From assembly GCF_947487805.1 (NCBI RefSeq), contig NZ_CANKXW010000010.1, forward strand, positions 113,891 to 177,890: a DNA stretch of 64,000 nucleotides, in the 5' to 3' direction. Below are positions 42,653 through 51,522 of the stretch, piece by piece (position 1 is the stretch's first letter; every line of letters starts with the position of its first letter). This DNA is from an uncultured Tateyamaria sp. Lineage in GTDB: Bacteria > Pseudomonadota > Alphaproteobacteria > Rhodobacterales > Rhodobacteraceae. The position numbers and the translations under genes are program-made. The notes below the pieces were generated by a model. That model had not been told where the DNA came from, did not search any database, and saw only the letters and a program-made list of their open reading frames with translations.

Positions 42653-45321
42653 TGGCGTCGATCAATCAGCTGGTCGCGGTCAGCCTCGGCTATGTCGCGT
42701 TCCTCTTTGCCATTGCGTTCTTTGCCGAGCGTGCCGCCGTGCGCGGGCGGGGCGGGTGGCTGCGGTCGCCGCTGGTCTACACGCTGTCTTTGTCGATCTA
42801 CTGCACCGCGTGGACGTTTTACGGCGCGGTCGGCTATGCCGCGCGGTCGGGCATGGAGTTCGTGACGATCTATCTGGGGCCCAGCCTTGTGATGATCGGC
42901 TGGTGGTGGGCCCTGCGCAAGCTGGTGCGGATTGGCCGCGTGCACCGTGCGACATCCGTCGCTGACCTGATATCGGCGCGCTATGGCAAGTCGAACCTGC
43001 TGGCCAGCGTGGTGACCGTCATGGCCGTGATCGGGGTCACGCCCTATATCGCGCTGCAATTGCAGTCGGTGACCCTGTCGTTGTCGATCTTTTCGCCGCC
43101 CGAAACGGCGGGCAGTCTGAACCAGTTTCAGGCGGCCTTTTGGGTGGCCTTTGGTCTGGCGATTTTTACCGTGCTCTTTGGCACGCGCAACCTGAACGCA
43201 AACGAACGGCACGACGGCGTTGTCATCGCCATCGCGGTGGAGGCGGTGGTCAAGCTGGTGGCATTGCTGGCGGTCGGCATCTTCGTGGTCTGGGGCATTG
43301 CGGGCGGCATCGGCCCGATGATGGACCGCATCGACAGTTCGCCGATCGGGGAATGGAACATGGACCGCAGCCGTTGGGTCGCTTTGACCGCGCTGTCGGC
43401 GGCGGCCTTTCTGGCGCTGCCGCGCATGTTTCAGGTGATGGTGGTCGAGAACGAGGACGAGCGGCACCTGCAAATCGCAAGCTGGGCCTTTCCGCTGTAC
43501 CTGATGCTGATGAGCCTGTTCGTGGTGCCCATCGCGGTGATCGGCCTTGATCTGCTGCCTGCAGGGTCCAACCCCGATCTGTTCGTGCTGACCGTGCCGC
43601 TGGCCGAGGGGCGCGTCGGGTTGGCCACGCTCAGCTTTCTGGGCGGGTTTTCGTCGGCGACGTCGATGGTGATCGTGGCGACGCTGGCGCTGTCAACCAT
43701 GGTGTCGAACCACGTGGTGATGCCTGTGTGGCTGAATGCGCGGGCCGAGGGCGCGCAAGTGTCGGGGGACGTGCGCGACGTGGTCATCCTGTCGCGGCGC
43801 GCGTCGATCCTGATGATCATCGGCCTTGGATACCTGTATTACCGGTTCTCGGGCGGTGGGGCGGCGCTGGCGGCGATTGGCCTGATCTCCTTTGTGGGCG
43901 TGGCCCAGTTTCTGCCCGCCATGTTCGGCGGCATCTTTTGGCGTGGGGCGACGCGCTGGGGTGCGCTGGCGGGGTTGCTTGTTGGATTTGCGGTCTGGGT
44001 GTTCTGTTCGCTTCTGCCCAGTTTCGGCCCCGGCACCGTGCTGAGCGTTGCGACCTTTGACGGTGGCCTCTGGGGGCTGGGATGGCTGCGGCCGCAGGCG
44101 CTGTTCGGGATCGAGGGGATCGATCCGACGGTACACGCGGTGGTGTGGTCGCTGACCCTGAACATCACGGCCTTTGTCGCGGTGTCGCTGGTCACTTTCC
44201 CGGACCCGCTGGAGCGGTTGCAGGGCGCGCAGTTTGTCAACGTGTTCGACCATTCCACGCAGGCGCGCGGGTGGGACGCGGCCCTGGCCACATCCGAGGA
44301 CCTTATGATCATGTCTCAGCGGATCCTGGGTGCGGACGAGGCGCAGCGCCTGTTCCGCGCTGAGGCGAACCGGCAAGGGATGCCGGGCCAATTGCCCGAA
44401 CCGACGCAAGGGTTCCTGCAACATCTCGAACGCGAACTGGCGGCCTCTGTTGGCGCTGCGACCGCGCATGCGATGATCAGCCAGCTGGTCGGGGGCGCGT
44501 CCGTGTCGGTGCAGGATCTGATGGCCGTGGCGGATGAAAGCGCGCAGATCCTCGAATACTCAAACCAGTTGGAGGCCAAATCCGCCGAGCTGACCCAGAC
44601 GGCGGGCAAGCTGCGCGAGGCCAACGAAAAGCTGACGGCCCTGTCGGTGCAAAAAGACGCGTTCCTGAGCCAGATCAGCCACGAATTGCGCACGCCCATG
44701 ACCTCGATCCGGTCCTTTTCCGAGATCCTGCGCGACACGGAAGGGTTGGGGCAGGTGGAAAAGACGAAATACGCCTCGATCATCCATGGCGAGGCCATCC
44801 GCCTGACGCGGCTGTTGGATGACTTGCTGGATCTGAGTGTGCTGGAAAACGGGCAGGTCAACCTGAACCTTGAGACCGGCAAGCTGGGCGATGTGCTGGA
44901 GCAGGCCGTGATGGCCACCCAAGCCGGGCCAAGTGGCGCATTGACGATCCGGCGTCGCCACGTCAACGAAGGCGTGATGCTCAGCACCGATCTGGACCGT
45001 TTGAGCCAGGTCTTTATCAACCTGATCTCGAATGCGCAGAAATATTGCGATGCGGATGCGCCGCGTTTGGATATCGACGTGCGTGACGGGGCAGGGCGCA
45101 CCGAGGTGGCATTTCACGACAATGGCACGCCCATCGCAGCGGAGGCGCACGCGCTGATCTTTGAGAAATTTGCTAGGCTCAACGATCAGGATGGCTCTGG
45201 TGCGGGGCTGGGTCTGGCGATCTGCCGCGAGATCATGACGCGCCTGGGCGGCGACATCACCTATCACGCCGAAGCGGCGGGCAATACGTTCGTGGTGCAT
45301 CTGCCCGCACAGGCGGCATGA
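42652..45321 (+). CDS. Sodium:solute symporter-like histidine kinase (CbrA/CrbS type)
   Basis: An 889-residue sensor. The N-terminal ~580 residues are a sodium:solute-symporter-like membrane domain with ~13 segments (SLSIYCTAWTFYGAVGYAA, RATSVADLISARYGKSN, LGGFSSATSMVIVATLALS). It is followed by a coiled-coil linker (QLEAKSAELTQTAGKL) and a HisKA domain with H677 in QISHELRTPMTS. The ATPase domain carries NLISNAQKY (N box) and GSGAGLGLAICREI (G box). Such fusions sense solutes or acetate-type carbon status. The partner is the receiver at 41985. Confidence 0.9.
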   Translation: MASINQLVAVSLGYVAFLFAIAFFAERAAVRGRGGWLRSPLVYTLSLSIYCTAWTFYGAVGYAARSGMEFVTIYLGPSLVMIGWWWALRKLVRIGRVHRATSVADLISARYGKSNLLASVVTVMAVIGVTPYIALQLQSVTLSLSIFSPPETAGSLNQFQAAFWVAFGLAIFTVLFGTRNLNANERHDGVVIAIAVEAVVKLVALLAVGIFVVWGIAGGIGPMMDRIDSSPIGEWNMDRSRWVALTALSAAAFLALPRMFQVMVVENEDERHLQIASWAFPLYLMLMSLFVVPIAVIGLDLLPAGSNPDLFVLTVPLAEGRVGLATLSFLGGFSSATSMVIVATLALSTMVSNHVVMPVWLNARAEGAQVSGDVRDVVILSRRASILMIIGLGYLYYRFSGGGAALAAIGLISFVGVAQFLPAMFGGIFWRGATRWGALAGLLVGFAVWVFCSLLPSFGPGTVLSVATFDGGLWGLGWLRPQALFGIEGIDPTVHAVVWSLTLNITAFVAVSLVTFPDPLERLQGAQFVNVFDHSTQARGWDAALATSEDLMIMSQRILGADEAQRLFRAEANRQGMPGQLPEPTQGFLQHLERELAASVGAATAHAMISQLVGGASVSVQDLMAVADESAQILEYSNQLEAKSAELTQTAGKLREANEKLTALSVQKDAFLSQISHELRTPMTSIRSFSEILRDTEGLGQVEKTKYASIIHGEAIRLTRLLDDLLDLSVLENGQVNLNLETGKLGDVLEQAVMATQAGPSGALTIRRRHVNEGVMLSTDLDRLSQVFINLISNAQKYCDADAPRLDIDVRDGAGRTEVAFHDNGTPIAAEAHALIFEKFARLNDQDGSGAGLGLAICREIMTRLGGDITYHAEAAGNTFVVHLPAQAA

Positions 45322-45418
45322 CCCTGGCAAAGGTTATCTTTTGGCCGGAAATAAAGTGGTTGGTAACCAATCGCGCCTAAGTCTGACGCCAACGCGAACA
45401 GCAGATGTGTCGGAGGAC

Positions 45419-46606
45419 ATGGGCGACACCGCAACACAGAATGTCTTGGGACGTATCGCGGCCGCGGGCCGCGAAGAGCGGAAGGCGCGCGCCATGACGC
45501 TGCAAAAGGCGTTGCGCGTGACCCTGGCCAAGGTGGCGGATGCGCTGATGGACCTGCCCATGGCGGTGATCGGCGCGGTGGTGCAGGCGGTGGATGGCGA
45601 CGCGGTGGAGGCCGTGTTTTCAGACGATGCGATGCTGATCCTGCTGGATGGGCCCGGTGGCGCCATGGGGGCCGTGATGATCGACCCGGTCATCGTCGGC
45701 GGGCTGATCCAGCAACAGACCATGGGCACCGTCCGCCCCGATCTGGGCGACAAACGCGCGATGACGCGCACCGATGCGGCGATTTGCGCGCCGCTGATCG
45801 ATGCGCTGATCGAACGGGCCGCGATCATACTGGATGATCCCGACGACCGCGCGCTGATGGAGGGGTTCCGCTTTGGTGCCAAGGCCGATGACGGGCGCAC
45901 GCTGGCGATGTCACTGGATCTGTCGGACTATGTCGCCGTGCGCCTGACTTTGGACATCGCACGCGGGGCCCGGCAGGGTGACATGACGCTGATCTTGCCA
46001 CGGCCCGACGCGCGGCAGGGCCTCCCCGACGAGACGGGTGAGGATGTCGGAGATTCTGCGGCGCCGTCGCTGGCTGAAACGGTGATGATGGTGAACACCG
46101 ACATCAACATGGTCGTGTGCCAGTTGCATATGCCGCTCAGCACGATGCGGGGCTGGCAGGTGGGTCAGCAGATCGCACTGCCCCCCGGCCATTTCCCGAA
46201 TGTCCAGATGGTCACCCGTACGGGCCGGGTCGTGGGCAAGGGCGTCGTGGGGCATGTCGACGGGGTCCGCGCGGTCAAGCCGCAGCGCAAACCGTCCCAC
46301 GCCAACCAGCCGCTGCGCCGCGCGTCTGATGCGCCGGATGTTGACATGCCAGAGGTCGAAAACCTCGAAAGCCATAACCGCCGCACGGATCCCGCGCCGG
46401 AGCCCAGCGTCGAAAAGCCGCCCATCGGCCTGGAACCGGAAACCCAACTGCCCGCGGTGGCGGACGTAGAGGAAAAGGCCTTTCCGGTCGAGGTCGTGGA
46501 ACCGGCGATCAGCATGACCGACCTGCCGGATCTGGATGACCTGCCCGATCTGGCGGACCTGCCGGACCTGGCCGACCTTCCGGATCTGGCAATGAAGGCG
46601 GGGTAG
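45419..46606 (+). CDS. FliM/FliN (SpoA) C-terminal domain protein, orphan
   Basis: About 395 residues from ATG 45419 (GTG 45407 and TTG 45341 are alternatives; no start has a good site). Residues ~20-215 resemble the FliM middle region (QKALRVTLAKVADALMDLP, GGLIQQQTMG). Residues ~225-285 are a SpoA-type surface domain (VNTDINMVVCQLHMPLSTM, GHFPNVQMVTRTGRVVGKGV). The tail is disordered and ends in a LPDL repeat (DLPDLADLPDLADLPDL). No flagellar genes are nearby. It may be a motor-switch paralogue. Confidence 0.72.
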   Translation: MGDTATQNVLGRIAAAGREERKARAMTLQKALRVTLAKVADALMDLPMAVIGAVVQAVDGDAVEAVFSDDAMLILLDGPGGAMGAVMIDPVIVGGLIQQQTMGTVRPDLGDKRAMTRTDAAICAPLIDALIERAAIILDDPDDRALMEGFRFGAKADDGRTLAMSLDLSDYVAVRLTLDIARGARQGDMTLILPRPDARQGLPDETGEDVGDSAAPSLAETVMMVNTDINMVVCQLHMPLSTMRGWQVGQQIALPPGHFPNVQMVTRTGRVVGKGVVGHVDGVRAVKPQRKPSHANQPLRRASDAPDVDMPEVENLESHNRRTDPAPEPSVEKPPIGLEPETQLPAVADVEEKAFPVEVVEPAISMTDLPDLDDLPDLADLPDLADLPDLAMKAG

Positions 46607-46609
46607 CCC

Positions 46610-47044
46610 TTAGCCGCGACGCGCCTGTGCGATGGCGTCCAATGTTGGGCGCATCGCGTCTAGGTCATAACCGCCCTGACGTGCCGTGCTGAGGATCTCG
46701 TCCGTCGCCATCGTCCCGGCCTGGGCCAGACACCAAATCACCGTCGACCGCGTGCCTGACGCGCAATAGGCCAGAACCGGGCCGCCCGCGGCCCCGGCCG
46801 CCTGCGCCTGTTTGGCGACATTTTCAGGTGTCATGGTCTGGTGGGTCAGCGGCAGAACGACAAAGTCGAGGCCCGCGGCCCGTGCGGCCGCTTCCACCGC
46901 GTCTGCCTGAAATGCGGGCGGCACTTCGGCATCGGGCCGGTTGCAGATGACGGTTGTGATGCCTGCGGCGGCGACGTCCACCATGTCGGCCGGGTCAACC
47001 TGCGGCGCAACATAGTACTGATCGGTGATCTTGCGGATATCCAT
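46610..47044 (-). CDS. TIGR01244-family sulfur transferase/phosphatase-like protein
   Basis: A 144-residue DUF442 protein. The Cys-containing loop YCASGTRSTV resembles the dual-specificity phosphatase/rhodanese active site. Other segments are ITTVICNRPDAE and VVLPLTHQTMTPENV. Homologues sit beside or are fused to persulfide dioxygenases (Blh), indicating sulfide handling. Its neighbours are two YeeE/YedE-type proteins that move sulfur compounds, so a sulfur-relay role is likely. Confidence 0.8.
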   Translation of the reverse strand: MDIRKITDQYYVAPQVDPADMVDVAAAGITTVICNRPDAEVPPAFQADAVEAAARAAGLDFVVLPLTHQTMTPENVAKQAQAAGAAGGPVLAYCASGTRSTVIWCLAQAGTMATDEILSTARQGGYDLDAMRPTLDAIAQARRG

Positions 47045-47053
47045 GGCCGGAAA

Positions 47054-47485
47054 CTATGCGCCCGCGCTACGGGTGTCCAGCGCCCGGCGCAACGGCGGCA
47101 CCGCCCACATCCCGCCCAGCATCGCGGCCAGAAACAGCGCCCCTTGCCAGCCACCATAGGTGATCGAAGCCAGCGCAGGACCGGGGCACAGGCCCACCAG
47201 CCCCCAGCCCACACCAAAGAGGACCGAGCCGATGATCAGGGGGCGTGTGATCTCCTGGCTTGGCCGGTCGGGAAAGGCGTTGCCGGTCAGCGGTTGCCGC
47301 CCGCGCGTCAGACGCCATGCCAGCACCATGGGCAGGATCGCGCCCCCCATGACAAAGGCCAGCGTAGGATCCCACGCCCCTGCAAAATCGAGAAACCCCC
47401 GGACGCGGTTGGTGTCGGTCATGCCGGACACGTGCAGGCCCGCACCAAAGAACGCGCCACTCAGCAGTGAGACCAGCGCGCGCAT
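47054..47485 (-). CDS. YeeE/YedE-type (DUF6691) membrane protein
   Basis: A 143-residue membrane protein with four segments. It has LSGAFFGAGLHVSGMTDTNR, VRGFLDFAGAWDPTLAFVMG and GVGWGLVGLCPGPALASI; the Cys in LCPGPA is conserved in the sulfur-transport family. It is one half of the split transporter, its start overlapping the stop of the partner upstream (TGATG). Together they would import thiosulfate or a sulfur donor. Confidence 0.82.
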   Translation of the reverse strand: MRALVSLLSGAFFGAGLHVSGMTDTNRVRGFLDFAGAWDPTLAFVMGGAILPMVLAWRLTRGRQPLTGNAFPDRPSQEITRPLIIGSVLFGVGWGLVGLCPGPALASITYGGWQGALFLAAMLGGMWAVPPLRRALDTRSAGA

Positions 47486-47904
47486 CACAGGCCCAACCCC
47501 ATACGCAGGGCTGTGACCGTGGCCGCGCCCGCACCGATATAGGCCAGCGTCGCCACCAGCCCGCGCAGCGACAGGCGCGACAGCCCGCACACCCCGTGCC
47601 CCGACGTGCAGCCATTGGCAAACCGCGTGCCGATGCCCACGGCCAGCCCGCCCAGCACCAGCAACCACAGCTGCGACGTGGCGTGGGTGTCGACCTGCCA
47701 ACCCGCGGCGGTCATCACCGCGGGTAGCCCGATCAGGCCCACCAGAAACGCAATGGTAGAGCTGCGGTCCTGCCCGGTGCCGTCAATCAGCCCGCCGACG
47801 ATACCGCTGGCCCCCATGACCCGGCCCGCACCCAAGAGCAGGATCGCACCTGCGGTCCCAATCATCAAACCGCCCAGCAGGCCGTATAACCACGCCATCT
47901 GCAT
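47485..47904 (-). CDS. YeeE/YedE family sulfur transporter
   Basis: A 139-residue membrane protein with four hydrophobic segments. The hallmark GTRFANGCTSGHGVCGLSRL carries the two Cys residues thought to relay sulfur through the membrane. It is the other half of the transporter with the gene at 47054. The operon continues to the TIGR01244 protein, typical of sulfide-responsive clusters. Confidence 0.85.
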   Translation of the reverse strand: MQMAWLYGLLGGLMIGTAGAILLLGAGRVMGASGIVGGLIDGTGQDRSSTIAFLVGLIGLPAVMTAAGWQVDTHATSQLWLLVLGGLAVGIGTRFANGCTSGHGVCGLSRLSLRGLVATLAYIGAGAATVTALRMGLGL

Positions 47905-47914
47905 GCCGCGTCTC

Positions 47915-48157
47915 CTATCCCAGAAAAATGCCGACGATGACCAGCATCAGCCCGATCACCGAAATGAACAGCGCGCCCATGTTGCGCGGCAGAACGCGGC
48001 CCATGACGGCGCGCATCTCGTCGTCGGGCAGCTTGGCGCGGCGCGCGCGCCACACCGTGAGAATGCACCAGACCAGCCCGACCAGCCCCAGAAGGGACAG
48101 GCTGGCTCCGGCCCAGATCAGGCCGTCGAACAATGTGAATGTGGCAGAGTTTTCCAT
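47915..48157 (-). CDS. Small two-TM membrane protein
   Basis: An 80-residue protein with two hydrophobic segments, LIWAGASLSLLGLVGLVWCI and NMGALFISVIGLMLVIVGIFL, separated by a basic loop (RARRAKLPDDEMR). I do not recognise a family beyond similarity to small hypothetical membrane proteins of Rhodobacterales. It lies ten bases before the sulfur-transport genes and is probably first in that operon. Confidence 0.68.
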   Translation of the reverse strand: MENSATFTLFDGLIWAGASLSLLGLVGLVWCILTVWRARRAKLPDDEMRAVMGRVLPRNMGALFISVIGLMLVIVGIFLG

Positions 48158-48264
48158 GGTCCCGGAGCTAGCCGACGGGCGCGGCCTTGGCAAGCGGGCT
48201 TGCCCCTTGCAGGGGCGCGCGTGCCCGGCTATCCAGCGGGTCCATCTGCCATAAGGATCCGCGC

Positions 48265-48528
48265 ATGTCTGACACCGCCACCAATGCCGAGAGCTACCGC
48301 GTCACCGCCGATGAACTGCGCCAGTTCATCGAACGGATCGAACGGCTGGACATGGAAAAGAAAGACTTGGCCGACCAACAAAAAGAGGTCATGGCCGAGG
48401 CCAAGGCGCGCGGCTATGACACCAAGGTGATGCGCAAGGTCATCGCGCTGCGCAAGCGCGACAAGGACGACATCGCCGAAGAGGAAGCGGTGCTGGAGAT
48501 GTACAAGGAAGCGTTGGGCATGGGCTGA
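48265..48528 (+). CDS. gapR: GapR-family (DUF2312) nucleoid-associated protein
   Basis: An 87-residue, highly charged, helical protein. The segments LRQFIERIERLDMEKKDL, EVMAEAKARGYDTKVMRKVI and RDKDDIAEEEAVLEMYKEALG align by eye with Caulobacter GapR. GapR binds overtwisted AT-rich DNA around the replication fork and acts with topoisomerases. Length and coiled-coil pattern match. It converges with the HxlR gene. Confidence 0.88.
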   Translation: MSDTATNAESYRVTADELRQFIERIERLDMEKKDLADQQKEVMAEAKARGYDTKVMRKVIALRKRDKDDIAEEEAVLEMYKEALGMG

Positions 48529-48540
48529 GGCCCACGCGGT

Positions 48541-49011
48541 TCAGTTGTCCCCGTGCGCGGCAGGCGCAAAGGCCAGCCGCCGTGCGGGCAATATCCCGCC
48601 CTCAAGCACAAGACCTGCCTTGACTGGCGTACCGGTGCGCCGGTCGGTCAGGTCCAATGTGGCGGTGCCGTCCTTGAGATGCTTGTCGCCCCATTGCATC
48701 AGCGCGACGATCACCGGCACCAGATCGCGCCCTTTTTGCGTCAGGACATAGCCATGGCGCGTGCGCGCGGTGCCATCGCGGTAGGCTTCCTTCTGGATCA
48801 GCCCGGTGTCCACCATCGTGGCCAGACGCCCGGAGAGCACGGATTTCGGAATGCCGATATCGTCCTGAATGTCTGCGAACCGCGCCACACCGTAGAACAG
48901 TTCGCGCAGGATCAGCCACGTCCACCGGTCCGGTACGACAGTCATGGCAAGGGCCGCGCCGCAATTCTCCATGGAAACGGGGCTAGTGCGGATGGGATCT
49001 GTGTCTGACAT
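48541..49011 (-). CDS. HxlR-family transcriptional regulator
   Basis: A 156-residue winged-helix regulator. It has the typical N-terminal Cys (MENCGAALAM), VPDRWTWLILRELFYGVAR, IGIPKSVLSGRLATMVDTGL and an Arg/His-containing wing (ARTRHGYVLTQKG). HxlR proteins often use one Cys to sense aldehydes or thiol stress. An extra ~40-residue C-terminal portion follows. Targets are not evident; there is no divergent partner gene within ~90 bases. Confidence 0.85.
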   Translation of the reverse strand: MSDTDPIRTSPVSMENCGAALAMTVVPDRWTWLILRELFYGVARFADIQDDIGIPKSVLSGRLATMVDTGLIQKEAYRDGTARTRHGYVLTQKGRDLVPVIVALMQWGDKHLKDGTATLDLTDRRTGTPVKAGLVLEGGILPARRLAFAPAAHGDN

Positions 49012-49098
49012 GGTGCCTGCCTGCTTTTTTGTGGCGTTGCAGGCACGTTAGCGCGGATCGCGCAGTCAGACTACAGAAAACAGACCGAGCTATAAGGG

Positions 49099-49974
49099 TC
49101 AGGGCGCAATGAATGTCACGCCGGGGATGCGCGCCACGTGATGCATGTCCTCTTCGTAGAGATCGGTGAGCGCGTCGATCGTTTCCTCGGACCAGCCGGG
49201 GGCGTTCAGCTCTTCTTCGATCTCGTCCTCGATGGCGAATTTGTCCAGAAAGGCCGCGATGACACGGCGCTTTTGCATCTCGGTCATGGTGGGGTGTGAC
49301 TTGAGGTAGGTGCGGAACCGTTGCATGCCTTCCTTGCTCATGATGTCGGACAACAGGTCAAAGCCGCCGACGATCTTTTCGCCATGTTCCAACCCGCCCA
49401 TTTCGCGGATGATCTGTGCCCAGATCATGGGCATGTCCTCAAAGCACCAAGTGGTGATCGAGATATTGGGTGCCGCCGTACGGATCGCATTGATCGTGTC
49501 CGACCAGCGAATCGCAAACGGATCCGCGCCGCGCAGAAACGCGTTCATGTCCTCTTGCGGCGCGTTTTCGAACAGCGCGGGCAGAAAGGTGCCCGGGTTG
49601 CGCACGGCGAGGAACAGTTCGATGTCATCATGCACGAACAGCCGCGACAGGTCCGCCAGCCGGGCAGGGGCCGCCTCGTAGATCAACCCGTTGCGCACGC
49701 AGGCACGGGGCGCGCCAAAAAGGAACATGTGGCTGAGGATCATCCTGTCTGCGTTCTCGTCATCGAGAATCAGATCAAGAAGCACCTCGCGCGCATCCTC
49801 GGCCGGTTGGGCATCCTGCAGGGCCGCCAGCGTTTCCTTGAGAAGGGTCCGGTACTTGCCCGGTCCGGGCACCGCCACGCCACGACGCGAGAAGTCTTCC
49901 TTGTTGCGCAGCAAACAGCGCACAAGCCGCTCTTCTTCGGTGAAATGTGCCCCTGCATGCAGTACCAGTTGCAT
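49099..49974 (-). CDS. Hypothetical protein, conserved in Rhodobacterales
   Basis: A 291-residue protein opening with MQLVLHAGAHFTEEERLVRC, reminiscent of the P-loop-like start of sulfotransferase or glycosyltransferase-related proteins (LHAGAHKT). It continues with FLFGAPRACVRNGLIYEAAP, FLAVRNPGTFLPALF and an acidic helical C-terminus. The layout suggests a sulfotransferase-fold relative whose PAPS motifs are weak. I do not assign an activity. Confidence 0.6.
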   Translation of the reverse strand: MQLVLHAGAHFTEEERLVRCLLRNKEDFSRRGVAVPGPGKYRTLLKETLAALQDAQPAEDAREVLLDLILDDENADRMILSHMFLFGAPRACVRNGLIYEAAPARLADLSRLFVHDDIELFLAVRNPGTFLPALFENAPQEDMNAFLRGADPFAIRWSDTINAIRTAAPNISITTWCFEDMPMIWAQIIREMGGLEHGEKIVGGFDLLSDIMSKEGMQRFRTYLKSHPTMTEMQKRRVIAAFLDKFAIEDEIEEELNAPGWSEETIDALTDLYEEDMHHVARIPGVTFIAP

Positions 49975-50108
49975 CGTTCGCCGCCCCGAAAATCAGTTGT
50001 TGCCCTGACCCACAGCTATACCTGATTTCGAACGGGATAAAACCTCTGCCAAAGGTGCAATTTTCATCTTGCCACCGCTTTGCACAAGGATTAGACCCTC
50101 GCTCCAAC

Positions 50109-50184
50109 GCCCCTATAGCTCAGCTGGTAGAGCAACTGATTTGTAATCAGTAGGTCCGCGGTTCGAGTCCGTGTGGGGGCACCA
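50109..50184 (+). tRNA. tRNA-Thr (anticodon TGT)
   Basis: A 76-base tRNA. The acceptor GCCCCTA pairs with TGGGGGC, the D-arm is AGCTCAGCTGGTAGAGC, the anticodon loop TTTGTAA carries TGT, the T-arm is GGTTCGAGTCC, and CCA is encoded at the end. The AT-rich accessory region begins right after it, but no repeat of its 3' end was found in the window. Confidence 0.97.
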
Positions 50185-50322
50185 TTCAATTCAATAGTTT
50201 AGCTATTTTTTGCTTTGCTGTGGTGTTGTGTCAGCAACCACCCAGCGACCACATCCCATGAAAAACTGTAGAAGACTGTGCGTGTCTAAGGTGAATATGC
50301 TCGCCTGTGTAGTGGCGCAAAG

Positions 50323-50850
50323 TCATCTGTCTCTGCGCCATTCCCACCAGTGCTCCATCTCTCCCGCTCTCAGCTTTTTTCTGAGCTCAGTGTACGAGCC
50401 GCACTGACTAATGAAACCAATCAAGAACTCAACGGGTACACTGTGCCGATGGGCATATAGCAATTGGTTGCAGGCTTTCTCTCTTTCTTGTCGAGAAAAG
50501 TGCTTTGGTCGACTGCCAAGTGCGAGGTAGTACAATGAGTAGAACGGGTTTTCCTCAGGGGACGGCGCGTTCGCAGGGATCGCCCTTCCTTCAAGCGCAT
50601 CGACATTTGCTTGGTACACTCGTTGCACCAAGGCGCCGAGGCTACGCCTTTTCCTGTATTCTTGGCCAAGTTGGTAAAGAGATCGCTTCAGAATTGTGTA
50701 TCTATCTTTGAACTGTGGGCTCGCTTGATCTGCGTTCAACTCATACGTACTGCCTGCCTGTTCGCATGCCTTACGCAAATTCTTCCTGGTTCCGACTGGC
50801 AAGCTTGTACGAAAACCATGTTTGTCAAAATATCGCGCGTCGTTTCGCAT
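50323..50850 (-). CDS. Hypothetical accessory-region protein
   Basis: A 175-residue basic protein without a recognised family. It is mainly helical, with KRSLYQLGQEYRKRRSLGAL, RQEREKACNQLLYAHRHSVP and a Trp/Arg-rich end (EHWWEWRRDR). Lower GC and position after tRNA-Thr suggest horizontally acquired DNA. It could be a DNA-binding or plasmid-maintenance protein, but nothing specific supports this. Confidence 0.45.
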   Translation of the reverse strand: MRNDARYFDKHGFRTSLPVGTRKNLRKACEQAGSTYELNADQASPQFKDRYTILKRSLYQLGQEYRKRRSLGALVQRVYQANVDALEGRAIPANAPSPEENPFYSLYYLALGSRPKHFSRQEREKACNQLLYAHRHSVPVEFLIGFISQCGSYTELRKKLRAGEMEHWWEWRRDR

Positions 50851-50920
50851 CGCGAATCAATCCTAGCTGCGTGCCTCTTTCGTGGAAAGGATACCTAAAC
50901 TTCGGCGTGCTTGCATTTTT

Positions 50921-51074
50921 AAAAATGACGAAATGGAAGTTAGCGTCAAACCAAGGAGCTTATGACAAGCTTACGGCGCCACTTCGTCATTTTTCGAAGG
51001 AGCGGGTCGGGGGTGGATAAGATTTTGTTATTAAAGTATATATTTTGACGCCTCGTCAGTTTTGAGGCGATCAA
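50921..51074. repeat. Cluster of inverted repeats upstream of the excisionase/Rep-like genes
   Basis: AAAAATGACGAA at 50921-50932 is inverted as TTCGTCATTTTT at 50983-50994. TTGACGCCTC at 51045-51054 is followed by an inverted GAGGCGATCAA (one extra base) at 51064-51074. They precede a small HTH gene and a Rep-like gene, so an origin or operator role is possible. Confidence 0.5.
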
Positions 51075-51099
51075 ATCAATGATGCTTTGGAGGCTCCCA

Positions 51100-51363
51100 A
51101 TGAGTGCATTTGTGCAAACAGAGAAGATTTGCCCGAACGGGCCAGCAGGAAGCGTGCAACCGCAGTTCCTGCACGAGAAGCAAGCTAGCGCCTATCTGAA
51201 CGTTAGTGTGGGACTACTCAGGAAGTGGCGGGCAAACGGTGATGGACCGCCATGGGTCAAATTTGAAGGCTCAGTGATCAGATACCCGGTCAAAGGCCTT
51301 GTGGAGTTTGGCTTGAAATCCACAAGAGAGTTCACAGGACAGAGTCCGATTGACGGAAAATAG
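51100..51363 (+). CDS. Small HTH (excisionase/AlpA-like) protein
   Basis: An 87-residue protein; TGGAGG at 51088-51093 supports ATG 51100. The winged-helix pattern LHEKQASAYLNVSVGLLRKW followed by GPPWVKFEGSVIRYPV is the MerR-like DNA-binding fold of excisionase and AlpA proteins. It lies just upstream of a Rep-like gene, so it may regulate replication or excision of an integrated element. Confidence 0.68.
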   Translation: MSAFVQTEKICPNGPAGSVQPQFLHEKQASAYLNVSVGLLRKWRANGDGPPWVKFEGSVIRYPVKGLVEFGLKSTREFTGQSPIDGK

Positions 51364-51522
51364 TTCGCCACTCGGACCACCGCTTTTCACGTTGGCGCAG
51401 GAGAAAAATCACTTACGCCAACGTGAAAAAGCCGTCGATTTATTTGAGACTTCGTAGCTTCGTGCGGCTCGTCGCGCGTCACCCTGAAGTCCCTTTTCTG
51501 ATACTAGAAGGGCTATTTTAGC

